DNA of 64,000 bases from Streptococcus salivarius (GTDB lineage: Bacteria > Bacillota > Bacilli > Lactobacillales > Streptococcaceae). The stretch is taken from contig NZ_CP009913.1 in assembly GCF_000785515.1 (NCBI RefSeq), positions 1,826,001 to 1,890,000 of the forward strand, written 5' to 3'. Shown one piece after another: positions 9,752 to 18,751 of the stretch. Every line of letters begins with the position of its first letter. Position 1 is the first letter of the stretch. Below the pieces are notes generated by a model, which was not told where the DNA came from, searched no databases, and saw only the letters and a program-made list of their open reading frames with translations. The position numbers were made by a program, and so were the translations under genes.

Positions 9752-10552
9752 TCAATCCAAGGTTTTCACACCGATACGATTTTTATACTCTTGATACGTT
9801 TCAGTGTGCATGAGAGCTTTGGCATTTTTAACCCGATCTGCAGTTGGTGGTTTGACCCCTTCCAAAGGATATGGAATACCGAGCTCACGCCATTTGAACT
9901 CACCCATTGTATGATAGGGAAGAATTTCAAATTTATCAACATTTTTCAAGGTCTTTACAAACTCACCAAGTTTAACCAAGTGTTCGTCAAAGTCTGTCAA
10001 ACCAGGTACCAAGACATGGCGAATCCAGACTGGAACTTGTTTATCAGACAGATATTGAGCAAATTCCAAAATATTCTTATTAGGTTGACGGGTCACAAAC
10101 TTGTGTTGTTCGGGATCAATCTCTTTGATGTCAAGTAGGACCAAGTCAGTCACAGCCAAAAGTTTGTCAACGACTTCATGATACTCAGGAGTATTGCGGT
10201 AAGCAAACCCACAAGTATCAAGCGTACAATGAATCCCTAGCTTCTTAGCCTCTGTAAAGAGGGCAGTGACAAAATCAATCTGAAGCATGGCCTCACCACC
10301 GGATACAGTGATACCACCTTGCTCACCCCAGAAATGACGGAAACGAAGAGCCTCATCTAAGACATCTTCAACTGTACGTTCAACAGCCTTATTTGACTCC
10401 ATAGCCCAAGTATCTGGGTTATGACAATATTGGCAACGCATCTTACAGCCTTGCATGAAAACAATAAAACGGATACCAGGACCATCTACGGATCCAAAAC
10501 TTTCGGTTGAATGAACAAGTCCAGTCACCTGACTGTAATCAATTTCTGCCAT
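9752..10552 (-). CDS. pflA: Pyruvate formate-lyase activating enzyme
   Basis: 266 residues, radical SAM enzyme. C36, C40 and C43 form the CX3CX2C motif that binds the 4Fe-4S cluster, and HNPDTW follows as in all PFL activases. It uses SAM to install the glycyl radical on pyruvate formate-lyase under anaerobic conditions. Its substrate PflB is encoded about 18 kb away at 28972, so the two are separate units, as in many streptococci. AAGGAGG precedes the ATG. The promoter carries a cre-like site just downstream of the -10, so the gene is probably under CcpA control. Confidence 0.96.
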   Translation of the reverse strand: MAEIDYSQVTGLVHSTESFGSVDGPGIRFIVFMQGCKMRCQYCHNPDTWAMESNKAVERTVEDVLDEALRFRHFWGEQGGITVSGGEAMLQIDFVTALFTEAKKLGIHCTLDTCGFAYRNTPEYHEVVDKLLAVTDLVLLDIKEIDPEQHKFVTRQPNKNILEFAQYLSDKQVPVWIRHVLVPGLTDFDEHLVKLGEFVKTLKNVDKFEILPYHTMGEFKWRELGIPYPLEGVKPPTADRVKNAKALMHTETYQEYKNRIGVKTLD

Positions 10553-10563
10553 GGCAGCCTCCT

Positions 10564-10593
10564 TGAAAACGCTTTTTACATGTTTTTATTATA
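10564..10593 (-). promoter_or_regulatory. pflA promoter region with cre-like site
   Basis: On the minus strand TATAAT (10593-10588) is followed downstream by a cre-like site at 10564-10577. The plus-strand reading TGAAAACGCTTTTT matches the CcpA consensus at 12 of 14 positions. Lying just after the start of transcription, it would repress by roadblock. No clear -35 was found. Confidence 0.55.
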
Positions 10594-10693
10594 CCTCTTT
10601 TATCAGAAACATGCTCCATATCTGCCTGAATTCAGGCAAAGGTTATACTATAATACATCTGAAATTAAGGAATATCTATACTATACCAGAAGA

Positions 10694-10720
10694 AAAACAA
10701 AAAAACTGGAAAAATCCAGT
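10694..10720 (-). terminator. Terminator of the LPXTG gene
   Basis: On the minus strand ACTGGA TTTT TCCAGT forms a 6-bp stem followed by seven T, 20 bp after the stop of the surface-protein gene. Confidence 0.8.
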
Positions 10721-10738
10721 CTTTTATCATCTATATTA

Positions 10739-11467
10739 TTAGGCACGTTTCTTAAGCCCCAAAAAGGCTGCAGCAGCAAGGAAGAATGTTCCTGCCAATG
10801 TCAAGATTACTGTTGATGCTTCACCAGTCTTAGGAAGTGTAACTTCCTTACCTTTAGCATCTTTACCAGTCAATGTACCGTCAGCATTCACTTTGAATCC
10901 TACCGTTTCAGGAGCGACAACACTTGTTGTACCGTCAGTGTTAGCGATGACAATTTGGCTATTTTGTGTAGACACAATTGTTTGGCCAGCTGCAGTGATA
11001 ACTGGAGCTGTTGGTGTTACAGTAACAACAGGTTGTCCATTAACATTCACTGCTGGAGTTTCAGGGTTTTGAGGTGCTTCGCTTGTCCCTTTATCAGTTG
11101 CTGAAGCTGGGTCTTCTGGTTTCTCAGTTGGTTTATCAGCTGGTTTTGTTGATGAATCAGCTGTTGGAGCCGGTGTCGCAGGTGTTTCTGGAGTTGCTGG
11201 TGTTGTTGGCTCAGCTGGTACTTCAGGAACTGTAGGTGTTGGTGTTGTTGGCGTTGCCGCACCTGTGTTTGAATCATTGCTACGAGCCAAGTCACCATCA
11301 CTTGGGGCTGTTGAAGGACCAGTTGCTGCATGATCTGTCGTTGGTTGTGTAAGAACAGCATCATTTGTCGCAATACCATCGTCCGCAAAAGAAGTTACTG
11401 GTACAAAAGCTCCTAGGGTAAGGGTGAGTAAAAGCAAGCCACTATATATAGATTTTTTAGAAGCCAT
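10739..11467 (-). CDS. Small LPXTG cell-wall-anchored surface protein
   Basis: 242 residues. Residues 1-28 are a Sec signal peptide ending near TSFA; about 35-130 is a Pro/Thr/Glu-rich stalk with PTTPTPTVPEVP-like repeats; LPKTGE begins near residue 211 and is followed by a hydrophobic helix and KKRA tail, a standard sortase A anchor. There is no recognisable binding domain; the 130-205 segment is Val/Thr-rich and could be a small beta domain. It is therefore a short wall-anchored stalk protein. Strong Shine-Dalgarno AAAAGGAGA; a likely -10 TAGAAT with upstream TGG lies at 11504-11509. Confidence 0.88.
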   Translation of the reverse strand: MASKKSIYSGLLLLTLTLGAFVPVTSFADDGIATNDAVLTQPTTDHAATGPSTAPSDGDLARSNDSNTGAATPTTPTPTVPEVPAEPTTPATPETPATPAPTADSSTKPADKPTEKPEDPASATDKGTSEAPQNPETPAVNVNGQPVVTVTPTAPVITAAGQTIVSTQNSQIVIANTDGTTSVVAPETVGFKVNADGTLTGKDAKGKEVTLPKTGEASTVILTLAGTFFLAAAAFLGLKKRA

Positions 11468-11820
11468 TAAGATTCTCCTTTTTTCATTTATCAGTTAATT
11501 TATATTCTACCATAAAAAAGTAATAAAAGACTGTTTTAATTAAAATCTTATTTATTTTTATTCTAAATCTATCAATACACTAAAATATGTTAGAACATCT
11601 CCAAAATTATAGTTCTTTTTCTGACAAAGTCTGGCAGTTTTGATAGGTGAAAGAGGCTTTATGACGTACTTTATAGGCATTTTCTAATCTTATTATTTTG
11701 ATAAGCTGATATTCCAAGATAGATAAGAAAAAGCACTTTCACTCATAATGAGAGAAAGTGCCTAATTAGTAAATAGTCGCTTTTAAGTTCCAATATTTTC
11801 TAATAAAAACATGTAGAAAA
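11468..11820. other. 353-bp intergenic region
   Basis: It holds the LPXTG-gene promoter (minus strand, -10 at 11504-11509) and the terminator of the CNNM gene at 11722-11763. The central 150 bp are AT-rich; I see no further gene. Confidence 0.5.
11722..11763 (-). terminator. Terminator of the CNNM/CorC gene
   Basis: On the minus strand GCACTTTC (11761-11754) pairs with GAAAGTGC (11740-11733), with an inner CTCAT/ATGAG stem, followed by TTTTTC. Confidence 0.8.
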
Positions 11821-13152
11821 CTATTCTTCTGCCTCTTCTGGAGCTGCCGTGATGATTACCTTAAGTTTGGTTACACGACCATCCTTAACCTTATCATTGA
11901 TAAATTCGAGGTGTTTGTCCTTGTTGATAACTGAATAGTGTTCCTTGACTTCTTGAGTTGGAATGGCTCCCACACCTGTCAAATAATAACCTGCAATAGT
12001 ATCAACATCATCACTCTCAAGTTCTGTATCAAAATGTTCATTGAAGTCGTTAAGAGTCATAGCTCCCTCGACAATATAGGTATTCTCACCAATTTCACGA
12101 ACTTCCACACTAGATTTATCTGTTTCGTCGTCAATCTCACCAACGATTTCTTCCAAAAGGTCCTCGAAGGTAACAAGACCAGCAACGCCACCGTATTCAT
12201 CAAGCAAGATAGCCATCTGATTATTGGTGTTACGAAAGGCTGCCAAGAGATCATCTACGAAGATAGTCTCAGGAACAAAGAGTGGTTCATTCATGATTCG
12301 ACGAAGTTTGATATTTTCGAAACCAAGTTCGAAACCTGCTTTAAGAAGGTTTTTGGTATGAATGACACCGATGATCTTATCCTTGTCATCTTCGTAAACA
12401 GGAATACGAGAGAAACTTTCCTTGAGAATAGCTTGGATATTTTCTTGAGTATTGTCTTCAATATCAATCATGAAGGCATCTGTACGAGGGACCATAACCT
12501 CACGCGCCATCAATTCATCAAGAGAGAATACCCCTTGGAGCATTTCAATTTCTTCAGCCTCAAGTGTATCCTCACTCTTGGTCAACATGTACTCAATCTC
12601 ATCACGTGTCATCTGCTCATCTGCATCATCAAAGGTCATAGGTGTCAAACGAGACAAAAGATTGGTTGAGGCCGAAAGAATCCAAACAAAGGGACTGACA
12701 ATCTTACCTGTAACAATAATGACAGGTGCCGAGTAGATGGCTAGATTTTCCTTGAGATTCATAGCGATACGTTTTGGATAAAGTTCCCCAAAAACGATAG
12801 AGATATAGGTCAAGACAACCAAAGAAATCATGCTACCCGCTGTCTTAGCCCAAGCCGCATGACCAAACCAAGTCGCTATCACTGCACCTAGTGACGCAGA
12901 GAGACTGGCCCCCTGTAAGAGGCTAATAAAGGTAATACCAACCTGGATAGTTGATAGGAAGTTGTTTGGATTTTCAAGAACCTTGAGTAGGCGAATAAAT
13001 TTCTTATCGCCTTCTTCTGCCTTTTGCTCTACACGTGAGCGGTTAAGTGATACGAGAGCCATCTCAGATGCTGAGAAAAAGGCTGTAAGCAAGGTTAAAA
13101 TTAGTAGTAAAATAGATTGAAATAATAAGGACTGACCACTAGAGTCTTCCAT
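11821..13152 (-). CDS. CNNM/CorC family membrane protein (hemolysin C-like)
   Basis: 443 residues in the classic three-part layout: a DUF21 transmembrane domain (about 1-195, four helices including SASEMALVSLNR), a CBS pair (about 210-335, with ILLDEYGGVAGLVTFEDLLEEIVGEI) and a CorC/HlyC C-terminal domain (about 350-435). Family members are Mg2+ transporters or regulators of Mg2+ efflux; the old name hemolysin is probably wrong in function. It stands alone with its own terminator and a GAGGAG Shine-Dalgarno. Confidence 0.9.
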   Translation of the reverse strand: MEDSSGQSLLFQSILLLILTLLTAFFSASEMALVSLNRSRVEQKAEEGDKKFIRLLKVLENPNNFLSTIQVGITFISLLQGASLSASLGAVIATWFGHAAWAKTAGSMISLVVLTYISIVFGELYPKRIAMNLKENLAIYSAPVIIVTGKIVSPFVWILSASTNLLSRLTPMTFDDADEQMTRDEIEYMLTKSEDTLEAEEIEMLQGVFSLDELMAREVMVPRTDAFMIDIEDNTQENIQAILKESFSRIPVYEDDKDKIIGVIHTKNLLKAGFELGFENIKLRRIMNEPLFVPETIFVDDLLAAFRNTNNQMAILLDEYGGVAGLVTFEDLLEEIVGEIDDETDKSSVEVREIGENTYIVEGAMTLNDFNEHFDTELESDDVDTIAGYYLTGVGAIPTQEVKEHYSVINKDKHLEFINDKVKDGRVTKLKVIITAAPEEAEE

Positions 13153-13263
13153 TTTTTCTTCTCCTCTAAAAAAAAATTCTGACTTTTATTATACCATAAT
13201 TTCCCAATAAAGATGTCTATTTTATGCTATAATTAGAGTAATTTATCATCAAAGGAGAGACTT

Positions 13264-14046
13264 ATGTCACTTATACGATTAGAAAATGTCAGTTTAGCCC
13301 GTCAAGGAAAAACACTCTTGTCTGACCTTAACTGGACAGTTGAAAAAGGACAAACCTGGGCTATCCTAGGACTTAACGGTGCTGGCAAATCAACCATCCT
13401 ACGTTTATTGACGGCTGAATTTTTCCCTTCTGAGGGTCAGGCTGAGATTCTAGGCTACACTTTTGGTAATGGGGATATCACAGGTCTTCGTCAACACATT
13501 GGCATTGTCAGCTCCTTTATCACTGAGCGTTTGCCTCAACACATGACCGCTGAAAAAATCGTTCTTACAGGTAAGTACAAAAGCTCAATCCTCTATAAAG
13601 CTTATGGAGACAAAGAGCTACAAGAAGCCAAGGATATGCTAACTTCACTTGGTGCTGGAGATTTGATTGGTCGTAAATACCGTGGTCTCTCTCAGGGAGA
13701 AAAGCAAATCTGTTTAATTGCTCGTAGTCTGATGGAAGATCCCGATATCATTATCCTTGACGAAGCAACTGTTGGCTTGGATCTCTTTGCCCGCGAAAAG
13801 CTCTTACGTCAGATTGACCGTATCACCTCACTTCCTCACGCACCACTGGTCCTTTACGTCACCCACCATGCTGAAGAAATCACTGAAAAGATGGACCACA
13901 TCCTCCTACTCCGTCAAGGAAAAATCGTGGCACAGGGACCAAAAAATGATATCATCACACCGGAAGTTTTAGCTGACTTCTACCAAAATCCTGTTCAAAT
14001 TATTCCAATTGATGACCATCGTTTTTACATTAACCCTCTTCTATAA
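13264..14046 (+). CDS. ABC transporter ATP-binding protein, YlmA/ModF type
   Basis: 260 residues, one ATPase domain: Walker A GLNGAGKST, signature LSQGEKQI (Gln instead of Gly at the second position, usual in this subfamily), Walker B IIILDEAT, switch His in THHAEE. No permease is adjacent, so its transport partner, if it has one, is unknown; YlmA-like ATPases are often orphan genes. An extended -10 TGCTATAAT lies at 13225-13233 and an AAAGGAG Shine-Dalgarno precedes the ATG. Confidence 0.85.
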   Translation: MSLIRLENVSLARQGKTLLSDLNWTVEKGQTWAILGLNGAGKSTILRLLTAEFFPSEGQAEILGYTFGNGDITGLRQHIGIVSSFITERLPQHMTAEKIVLTGKYKSSILYKAYGDKELQEAKDMLTSLGAGDLIGRKYRGLSQGEKQICLIARSLMEDPDIIILDEATVGLDLFAREKLLRQIDRITSLPHAPLVLYVTHHAEEITEKMDHILLLRQGKIVAQGPKNDIITPEVLADFYQNPVQIIPIDDHRFYINPLL

Positions 14047-14062
14047 AAATCGCTCAAAGACA

Positions 14063-14100
14063 CAAGTCCCCCAGACATTATCTGGGGGACTTGTTCTTTT
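14063..14100 (+). terminator. Strong terminator of the ABC ATPase gene
   Basis: AAGTCCCCCAGA (14064-14075) and TCTGGGGGACTT (14081-14092) form a perfect 12-bp stem, followed by GTTCTTTT. Confidence 0.9.
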
Positions 14101-14104
14101 ATCA

Positions 14105-15265
14105 CTACTCCTCTTTTATTTTCGATACACCATACAAAATTAAGGCTGGAACGATAAGTTGTTCTATAGAACCATATGAAACAATGAATAGCCCAGCAAC
14201 TACATATAGACGGTTTTTGTTAGCCGTGCTTATAGCTCTTGGAAGCATCATAGTAGGAATTATGATTAATGGAGTCATAAGAATGAGTTGTATAAACCAA
14301 TCAAGACCTGCTAAGGGATTAGGGTCGTTTGTAGGATAGTAAAAGACAGAAGTTAAATTAATAACTAGATTCCTAAGCGCTAAAATAAAAGCAGTCCAAA
14401 GCCAAGGGGAATGAAGACTTAGAGGATTGAGTTGTCTCTGGCTCTCCGCATAATCATAAATCTTACGCTTTTCAATGACTGGTTTAGTCTTTTTCTCCAC
14501 CAACAGATTATCTTTCCTAACCTCAAACCCATACTTCTGCTGCCATTTTTCAACGAGTGTGGAAGTGTTGCCGTTTGTGCGATAGACAAGATAAGATGAA
14601 ACTACTAGGAGAAAAAGAGAGACATCAGTAATGATATGGTCAACCAAGAAACCATAAACCAATTCAAGTAAACTAATGACTACGATAAGGATTGAAGAGA
14701 TTCTTAATTTCTTTCGATTTATTTCAGTCATTAATGTAAGGAACAAAAATATACTTGCACACTCTAGAACAGGATACAGTATGTAAAAAATACCACTAAT
14801 ATCTTTTGTAGTAATCTTTACGTAGTGTGTAGCCCACATTACAGCAATCATTCCTAAGCCAAGAAGAGGAACAGAGGACTGCCAAGCTGACGGGCTTTTA
14901 AAGGAGGCTAAGAGCATCGGAAGTTCTGTCTTCTTCATCATAATGACGAGCCAAATTAGGCAAATAACAGTTAAAACTGGTGAAACCAACCAGGGTTTAA
15001 AAATGGAAGCCGGTACTATAAAATAGGTAACTAGCTGACAAATATGGAAGGCAAACACAGCTAAGATGCCCTCAACTTTCCGCTTGTCCTTCATAAACCT
15101 AAAAACAAACCATATTAAAATAGCTTGCTGTGGAAGTTGAGAACTTAGTAAGGATACAGAATTGAGCGTTTCATACTCAAAATGCAAACCATAAGACCTA
15201 AGCATAGAAAGAGCCAATAATACTTCAAAAAAGATAAGTATATAAAAATGAATTTTTCTAGACAT
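14105..15265 (-). CDS. Polytopic membrane protein, unknown function
   Basis: 386 residues from ATG 15265 (MSRKIHFYILIFFEV), chosen over an ATG 13 codons upstream because AAAGGCGGGG sits about 10 bases before it. About ten hydrophobic segments cover most of the chain, with one cytoplasmic stretch near residues 240-285 (KTKPVIEKRKIYDYAESQRQ). I do not recognise the family. The promoter has a TATAAT (15316-15321) with a cre-like sequence just upstream, hinting at a metabolic role. Confidence 0.7.
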   Translation of the reverse strand: MSRKIHFYILIFFEVLLALSMLRSYGLHFEYETLNSVSLLSSQLPQQAILIWFVFRFMKDKRKVEGILAVFAFHICQLVTYFIVPASIFKPWLVSPVLTVICLIWLVIMMKKTELPMLLASFKSPSAWQSSVPLLGLGMIAVMWATHYVKITTKDISGIFYILYPVLECASIFLFLTLMTEINRKKLRISSILIVVISLLELVYGFLVDHIITDVSLFLLVVSSYLVYRTNGNTSTLVEKWQQKYGFEVRKDNLLVEKKTKPVIEKRKIYDYAESQRQLNPLSLHSPWLWTAFILALRNLVINLTSVFYYPTNDPNPLAGLDWFIQLILMTPLIIIPTMMLPRAISTANKNRLYVVAGLFIVSYGSIEQLIVPALILYGVSKIKEE

Positions 15266-15331
15266 ACAACCACCCCGCCTTTCATTTAATCTTAGAGAAA
15301 ACATCTTTCAACACCATTATACTCTTTTTTG

Positions 15332-15345
15332 TGTAAGCGTTTTAT
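15332..15345 (-). promoter_or_regulatory. cre-like site upstream of the membrane-protein gene at 14105
   Basis: On the minus strand ATAAAACGCTTACA matches the CcpA consensus at 12 of 14 positions, lying between the expected -35 and the TATAAT at 15321-15316. Confidence 0.4.
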
Positions 15346-15521
15346 TTATATGGTAAAATATTTTCACTTTTCTTTACTTGATCATAAGACGCTCTTTTTT
15401 GACCGAATAGACTCTAGAATGAACCACATAGACATATGATATTGTCTGCGAGGTAGCCTTTTGATAACTTAGTAGGTGTTAAAGCAAAAAAACTTTCAAA
15501 CAAAGAAAACGAGGTAGAAAC

Positions 15522-15842
15522 ATGACTAAAGTAATAGGTTTTGGATTAATCGCTACAGCAATAACAGTTATCACTTACAGTATTCTCGGCTTCCCCAAAA
15601 TGGAGGTGTCGCTTTGGCCACTATTTCCTGTTGTTCTATTTGCCTTCTTTGCAATAGAAAATCTTATCAAAAAAGACTATAAATCTAGCCTCATGAGTAC
15701 TTTGATTGGTTTAATGATTGCTAATGCAATCTATGACATACTCCCTATCTCAAATGGTATTCTGATTGTAGCAGGAATCCTAACATGCCTAGGACTAGGC
15801 TTTCTTTTTCCAAACCATGAGACGGAAAAAAAGAGACATTAA
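15522..15842 (+). CDS. Small membrane protein (106 aa), unknown
   Basis: Four hydrophobic segments fill the chain (VIGFGLIATAITVITYSILG, then LFPVVLFAFFAIE, LIGLMIANAIYDI, GILIVAGILTCLGLGFLF); the C terminus is basic. A GAGGT Shine-Dalgarno precedes the ATG and a terminator follows directly, so it is a one-gene unit. No family recognised. Confidence 0.65.
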   Translation: MTKVIGFGLIATAITVITYSILGFPKMEVSLWPLFPVVLFAFFAIENLIKKDYKSSLMSTLIGLMIANAIYDILPISNGILIVAGILTCLGLGFLFPNHETEKKRH

Positions 15843-15872
15843 AAAAAAGCCAAGGAAATTTGGCTTTTTTGT
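15843..15872 (+). terminator. Terminator of the 106-aa membrane protein gene
   Basis: AAAAAGCCAA and TTGGCTTTTT pair around GGAAAT. The A-run before and T-run after make it usable from both directions. Confidence 0.8.
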
Positions 15873-15888
15873 GTTATAAATTCTTTGC

Positions 15889-17955
15889 TTAAGCTCGACC
15901 TCGAGCAAGATTAATCATATCATAGGTTAAAGTATTGCTAGTTTCTTTAAGAGAGTAATCCTCCAAAGTATTGACTTCCTTACGAAGCTGCTTGGCATAA
16001 CGGCTAGAGATCAGTTCGGCCTGCTCATACTCGTTAATAACCTTGCGTTCCAAATAATAACCACGCAACATTTCATCGATATTGTCTGGATTGAGGTGGG
16101 TGATAACCCGCTCTACAAAGGCTCCTGATTGGATAATTTCAGCTTCCTGAAGACGACTACGTTTCATATAAGACAAGAGGTCTGAGTGGTAGACACCTTC
16201 CAAGTTACTTAAGGCTTCCAAAATTTGCTCCGTATTTGTCAAATATACCTCAGCTATATGGTCACGATTCTCCTCTGTCAAACGAGTAACACGCAGAATT
16301 TCATCATGATCAAGGCTAAACCTAAAGGTTAAAACCAAGTGTAAGAGTCGACGAAGACCACGCACAAAGACAACGAAGGCATAAGAAAGACTAGAAACAA
16401 AGCCACGGTTGATACGACGCTCCAACCCCTTGATATAACGTTGATAAAGGTTATATTCGAGTTCAGAAATCTTGCCCTTCTTGTAGGCATATTCTAGACC
16501 TTCACTCTCGATTTCCATAATCATGACACGGATATTAGCCAACTCTTCTTTGACATTATTGGATTCCTGCTCCAAGATTAGATTTTCCAAGCGTTGGTTA
16601 TAATTGTCAATAGTCGCATAGATAGCCCCTTGATGTTTAGACTGCTTGAGGTCCTTCTCTAGCTCTCCAACAACATCATTGAGAATGGCAATCTGCATAT
16701 AATGGTTGGTCGTGTGAGCTGGTCCAGTGGCTAACTTAGGTAGGACTAAGATACCAGTTAAGAAACTCAATAAGGTTACACCCGCTACTGTAAAGAGCAA
16801 GAGACTATGTTCCAGAGCAGTCATATTGGCAACCGGAAGCAAAAGAATGGTTGCAATCGAAACTGTTCCTTTGACACCAGAAAAGGTTAAAAGAGTAGCA
16901 CTCTTCCAGATTTTCTTCAATGGTCGTTTGGTCCGCCAAGATCTTTGGGCAAAAACTGCACTAATCATAACAAAGCGAATGCCAAACATAGTCGCTGTTA
17001 AGAGGACGATAGCAAGAAGCATCCAGAGATTATCGTAGGTACTACTACGTAGCACTGGAGCTGCCAAGCTCGGCAGTTCCGTACCCAAGAGGAAAAAGAC
17101 CATGCCATTAAGCATAAAGGTAATGGTTCCCCAAATCGTATGGGAAACATTATCCAGCTTGGCATCAAAAACGGTGATTTTTTTGAAACGACTGGCAAGC
17201 GAGATCCCTGCTACTACCACAGCAATAATTCCAGAAGCATGAATTTCCTCAGCGACAAAGTAAGAAGAAATCGGTAATACTAACTCTAGTAAGAGGGCAC
17301 CTGTAACATCTGCAGCATCCATATTGTCCAAAATGGTCAAAAAGAGGCGATTAAATAAGGCTGTAATCAAGCCAACTAAAAAACCACCAAGCACAGAAAT
17401 AAGCAAATTCCAGCTCGCACCAAGTAGGGAGAAGGCACCTGTCGTCAAAGCAGTCACTGCCACCTGAAAGGCAACCAAGCCAGAGGCATCGTTTAGAAGA
17501 CCTTCCCCCTGCAAAATGTAGCTAATCCACTTTGGAAAACTGAAACGTTTAGAAATAGCTGAATAGGCTACTAAATCCGTTGGCCCAAGAGCCGCCCCAA
17601 TGGCTAGGCAGGCAGACAAAGGCACAGCAGCAGGCAAGACGGCCTTAGCAAGATAACCGATTCCTAGCGTCGAGACAAAGATCACTGGAAATATCAAAAA
17701 TAGAATCAACTTCCAGTTGCGTAAAATACTAGTAATATCACTCTCTCCACCTTCACGAAACAGCAAGGGAGCAATAATAAACGCTAGAAAAAGTTCTGTT
17801 TCAAGCTCAAAAGCTTTCCCTTTAAAAAGTAAACCGATACCCACTCCAAAAATAATTTGAATCAAGGGTAAGGGCAGACGAGGGAAAACACGATTGATAA
17901 CATTCGATAGTATCAAGCTAAAAAGAAGAACAAGCAAAGCTAATGATAAATGCAT
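15889..17955 (-). CDS. Na+/H+ antiporter, CPA1 family
   Basis: 688 residues. About 12 membrane helices fill residues 1-415, with the family motifs AALGPTDLVAYSAI and GEGLLNDASGLV, where the aspartates bind the ion. The remaining 270 residues form a charged, helical cytoplasmic domain, probably regulatory. It exchanges Na+ or K+ for protons at the plasma membrane and helps pH and salt balance, which suits a lactic-acid producer. GGAGGAG precedes the ATG at 17955. It starts 8 bp after the stop of the 80-residue gene, so it is probably in one transcript with the tRNA-modification genes upstream. Confidence 0.9.
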   Translation of the reverse strand: MHLSLALLVLLFSLILSNVINRVFPRLPLPLIQIIFGVGIGLLFKGKAFELETELFLAFIIAPLLFREGGESDITSILRNWKLILFLIFPVIFVSTLGIGYLAKAVLPAAVPLSACLAIGAALGPTDLVAYSAISKRFSFPKWISYILQGEGLLNDASGLVAFQVAVTALTTGAFSLLGASWNLLISVLGGFLVGLITALFNRLFLTILDNMDAADVTGALLLELVLPISSYFVAEEIHASGIIAVVVAGISLASRFKKITVFDAKLDNVSHTIWGTITFMLNGMVFFLLGTELPSLAAPVLRSSTYDNLWMLLAIVLLTATMFGIRFVMISAVFAQRSWRTKRPLKKIWKSATLLTFSGVKGTVSIATILLLPVANMTALEHSLLLFTVAGVTLLSFLTGILVLPKLATGPAHTTNHYMQIAILNDVVGELEKDLKQSKHQGAIYATIDNYNQRLENLILEQESNNVKEELANIRVMIMEIESEGLEYAYKKGKISELEYNLYQRYIKGLERRINRGFVSSLSYAFVVFVRGLRRLLHLVLTFRFSLDHDEILRVTRLTEENRDHIAEVYLTNTEQILEALSNLEGVYHSDLLSYMKRSRLQEAEIIQSGAFVERVITHLNPDNIDEMLRGYYLERKVINEYEQAELISSRYAKQLRKEVNTLEDYSLKETSNTLTYDMINLARGRA

Positions 17956-17963
17956 AGCTCCTC

Positions 17964-18206
17964 CTACCCTTCCTTATGGCAACAATTTGAGAATAATTCT
18001 TTTTGCTTACTAATCTTTTTATCAATAGCAGTCACGTCTTCCTTGGCCAAAAGTTTATGACAACGTTCGACCTCAAGACTAGCTAGTTTCTTCTTAATTT
18101 TAGCTGTTTTACGATTATCGACCTTCTTCAAAGTGTCCTCATCGCCCTGTTTATCTATATATTTGGCCTGCATATTTGCAAGTTTTTCTTTAATATCTGT
18201 AATCAT
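17964..18206 (-). CDS. Small charged protein (80 aa), unknown
   Basis: A lysine-rich, almost entirely helical protein (KEKLANMQAKYIDKQGDEDTL at the start) with a CHKLL and a C-terminal SNCCHKEG, giving three cysteines and two histidines that could bind metal. The ATG overlaps the stop of mnmM (ATGA), so translation is coupled. No family recognised. Confidence 0.6.
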   Translation of the reverse strand: MITDIKEKLANMQAKYIDKQGDEDTLKKVDNRKTAKIKKKLASLEVERCHKLLAKEDVTAIDKKISKQKELFSNCCHKEG

Positions 18207-18751
18207 TGTAATTTCTCCAACATCACCAAAAATGGTGGGGTATTAATTTGATTGAGGGGTTGGTAAAGCATGGCTGTAAAATCACGCTGATCTAAACCGA
18301 TAACGTACTCAAGCACAGCATCCTTCTCCATATCGCCACCATTATGACCGTAGTAAATCATAATAGCCAAGCGACCACCAACCTCTAAGCGGTCAAGAAT
18401 CTTCTCAATGGCCTCAAGAGTCGTGTGGGGCTTAGTGATGACACTCTTGTCTGCAGATGGCAGATAGCCCAAATTGAAAATAGCCGCTCGAATAGGCTCC
18501 GTAACATAACGATCAAGATTTTCATGACCATCTAAAATGAGTTCTGCATTTTCAATTTCCAAGTCTAACAAGCGTTGACGAGTCTTTTCAAGTGCCTGCT
18601 CCTGCACGTCAAAGGCATAAACCTTTTTAGCAAGACCAGCCAGAAAGGCTGTATCGTTCCCATTTCCCATGGTTGCATCAACAGCGACACTCTCATCGTC
18701 CAGCACTTCTGCTAAAAAGTCATGAGACAGATGAATCGGACGTTTAATCAT
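18203..18751 (-). CDS. mnmM: tRNA U34 methyltransferase MnmM (YtqB family)
   Basis: 182 residues, class I SAM methyltransferase: the SAM loop is VDATMGNGNDTAFLA and the catalytic-type motif is NLGYLPSADKS. The YtqB family was long annotated as rRNA methylase; B. subtilis work assigned it to the last step of mnm5s2U34 synthesis in tRNA. It lies directly downstream of a YtqA-like radical SAM gene, overlapping by 4 bases, the same pairing as in B. subtilis, and that supports the assignment. Confidence 0.82.
   Translation of the reverse strand: MIKRPIHLSHDFLAEVLDDESVAVDATMGNGNDTAFLAGLAKKVYAFDVQEQALEKTRQRLLDLEIENAELILDGHENLDRYVTEPIRAAIFNLGYLPSADKSVITKPHTTLEAIEKILDRLEVGGRLAIMIYYGHNGGDMEKDAVLEYVIGLDQRDFTAMLYQPLNQINTPPFLVMLEKLQ

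Noticed and set aside
11938..12669. Open frame of 243 codons on the plus strand
   Set aside because: Lies wholly antisense inside the CNNM/CorC gene, with no ribosome site or family resemblance.
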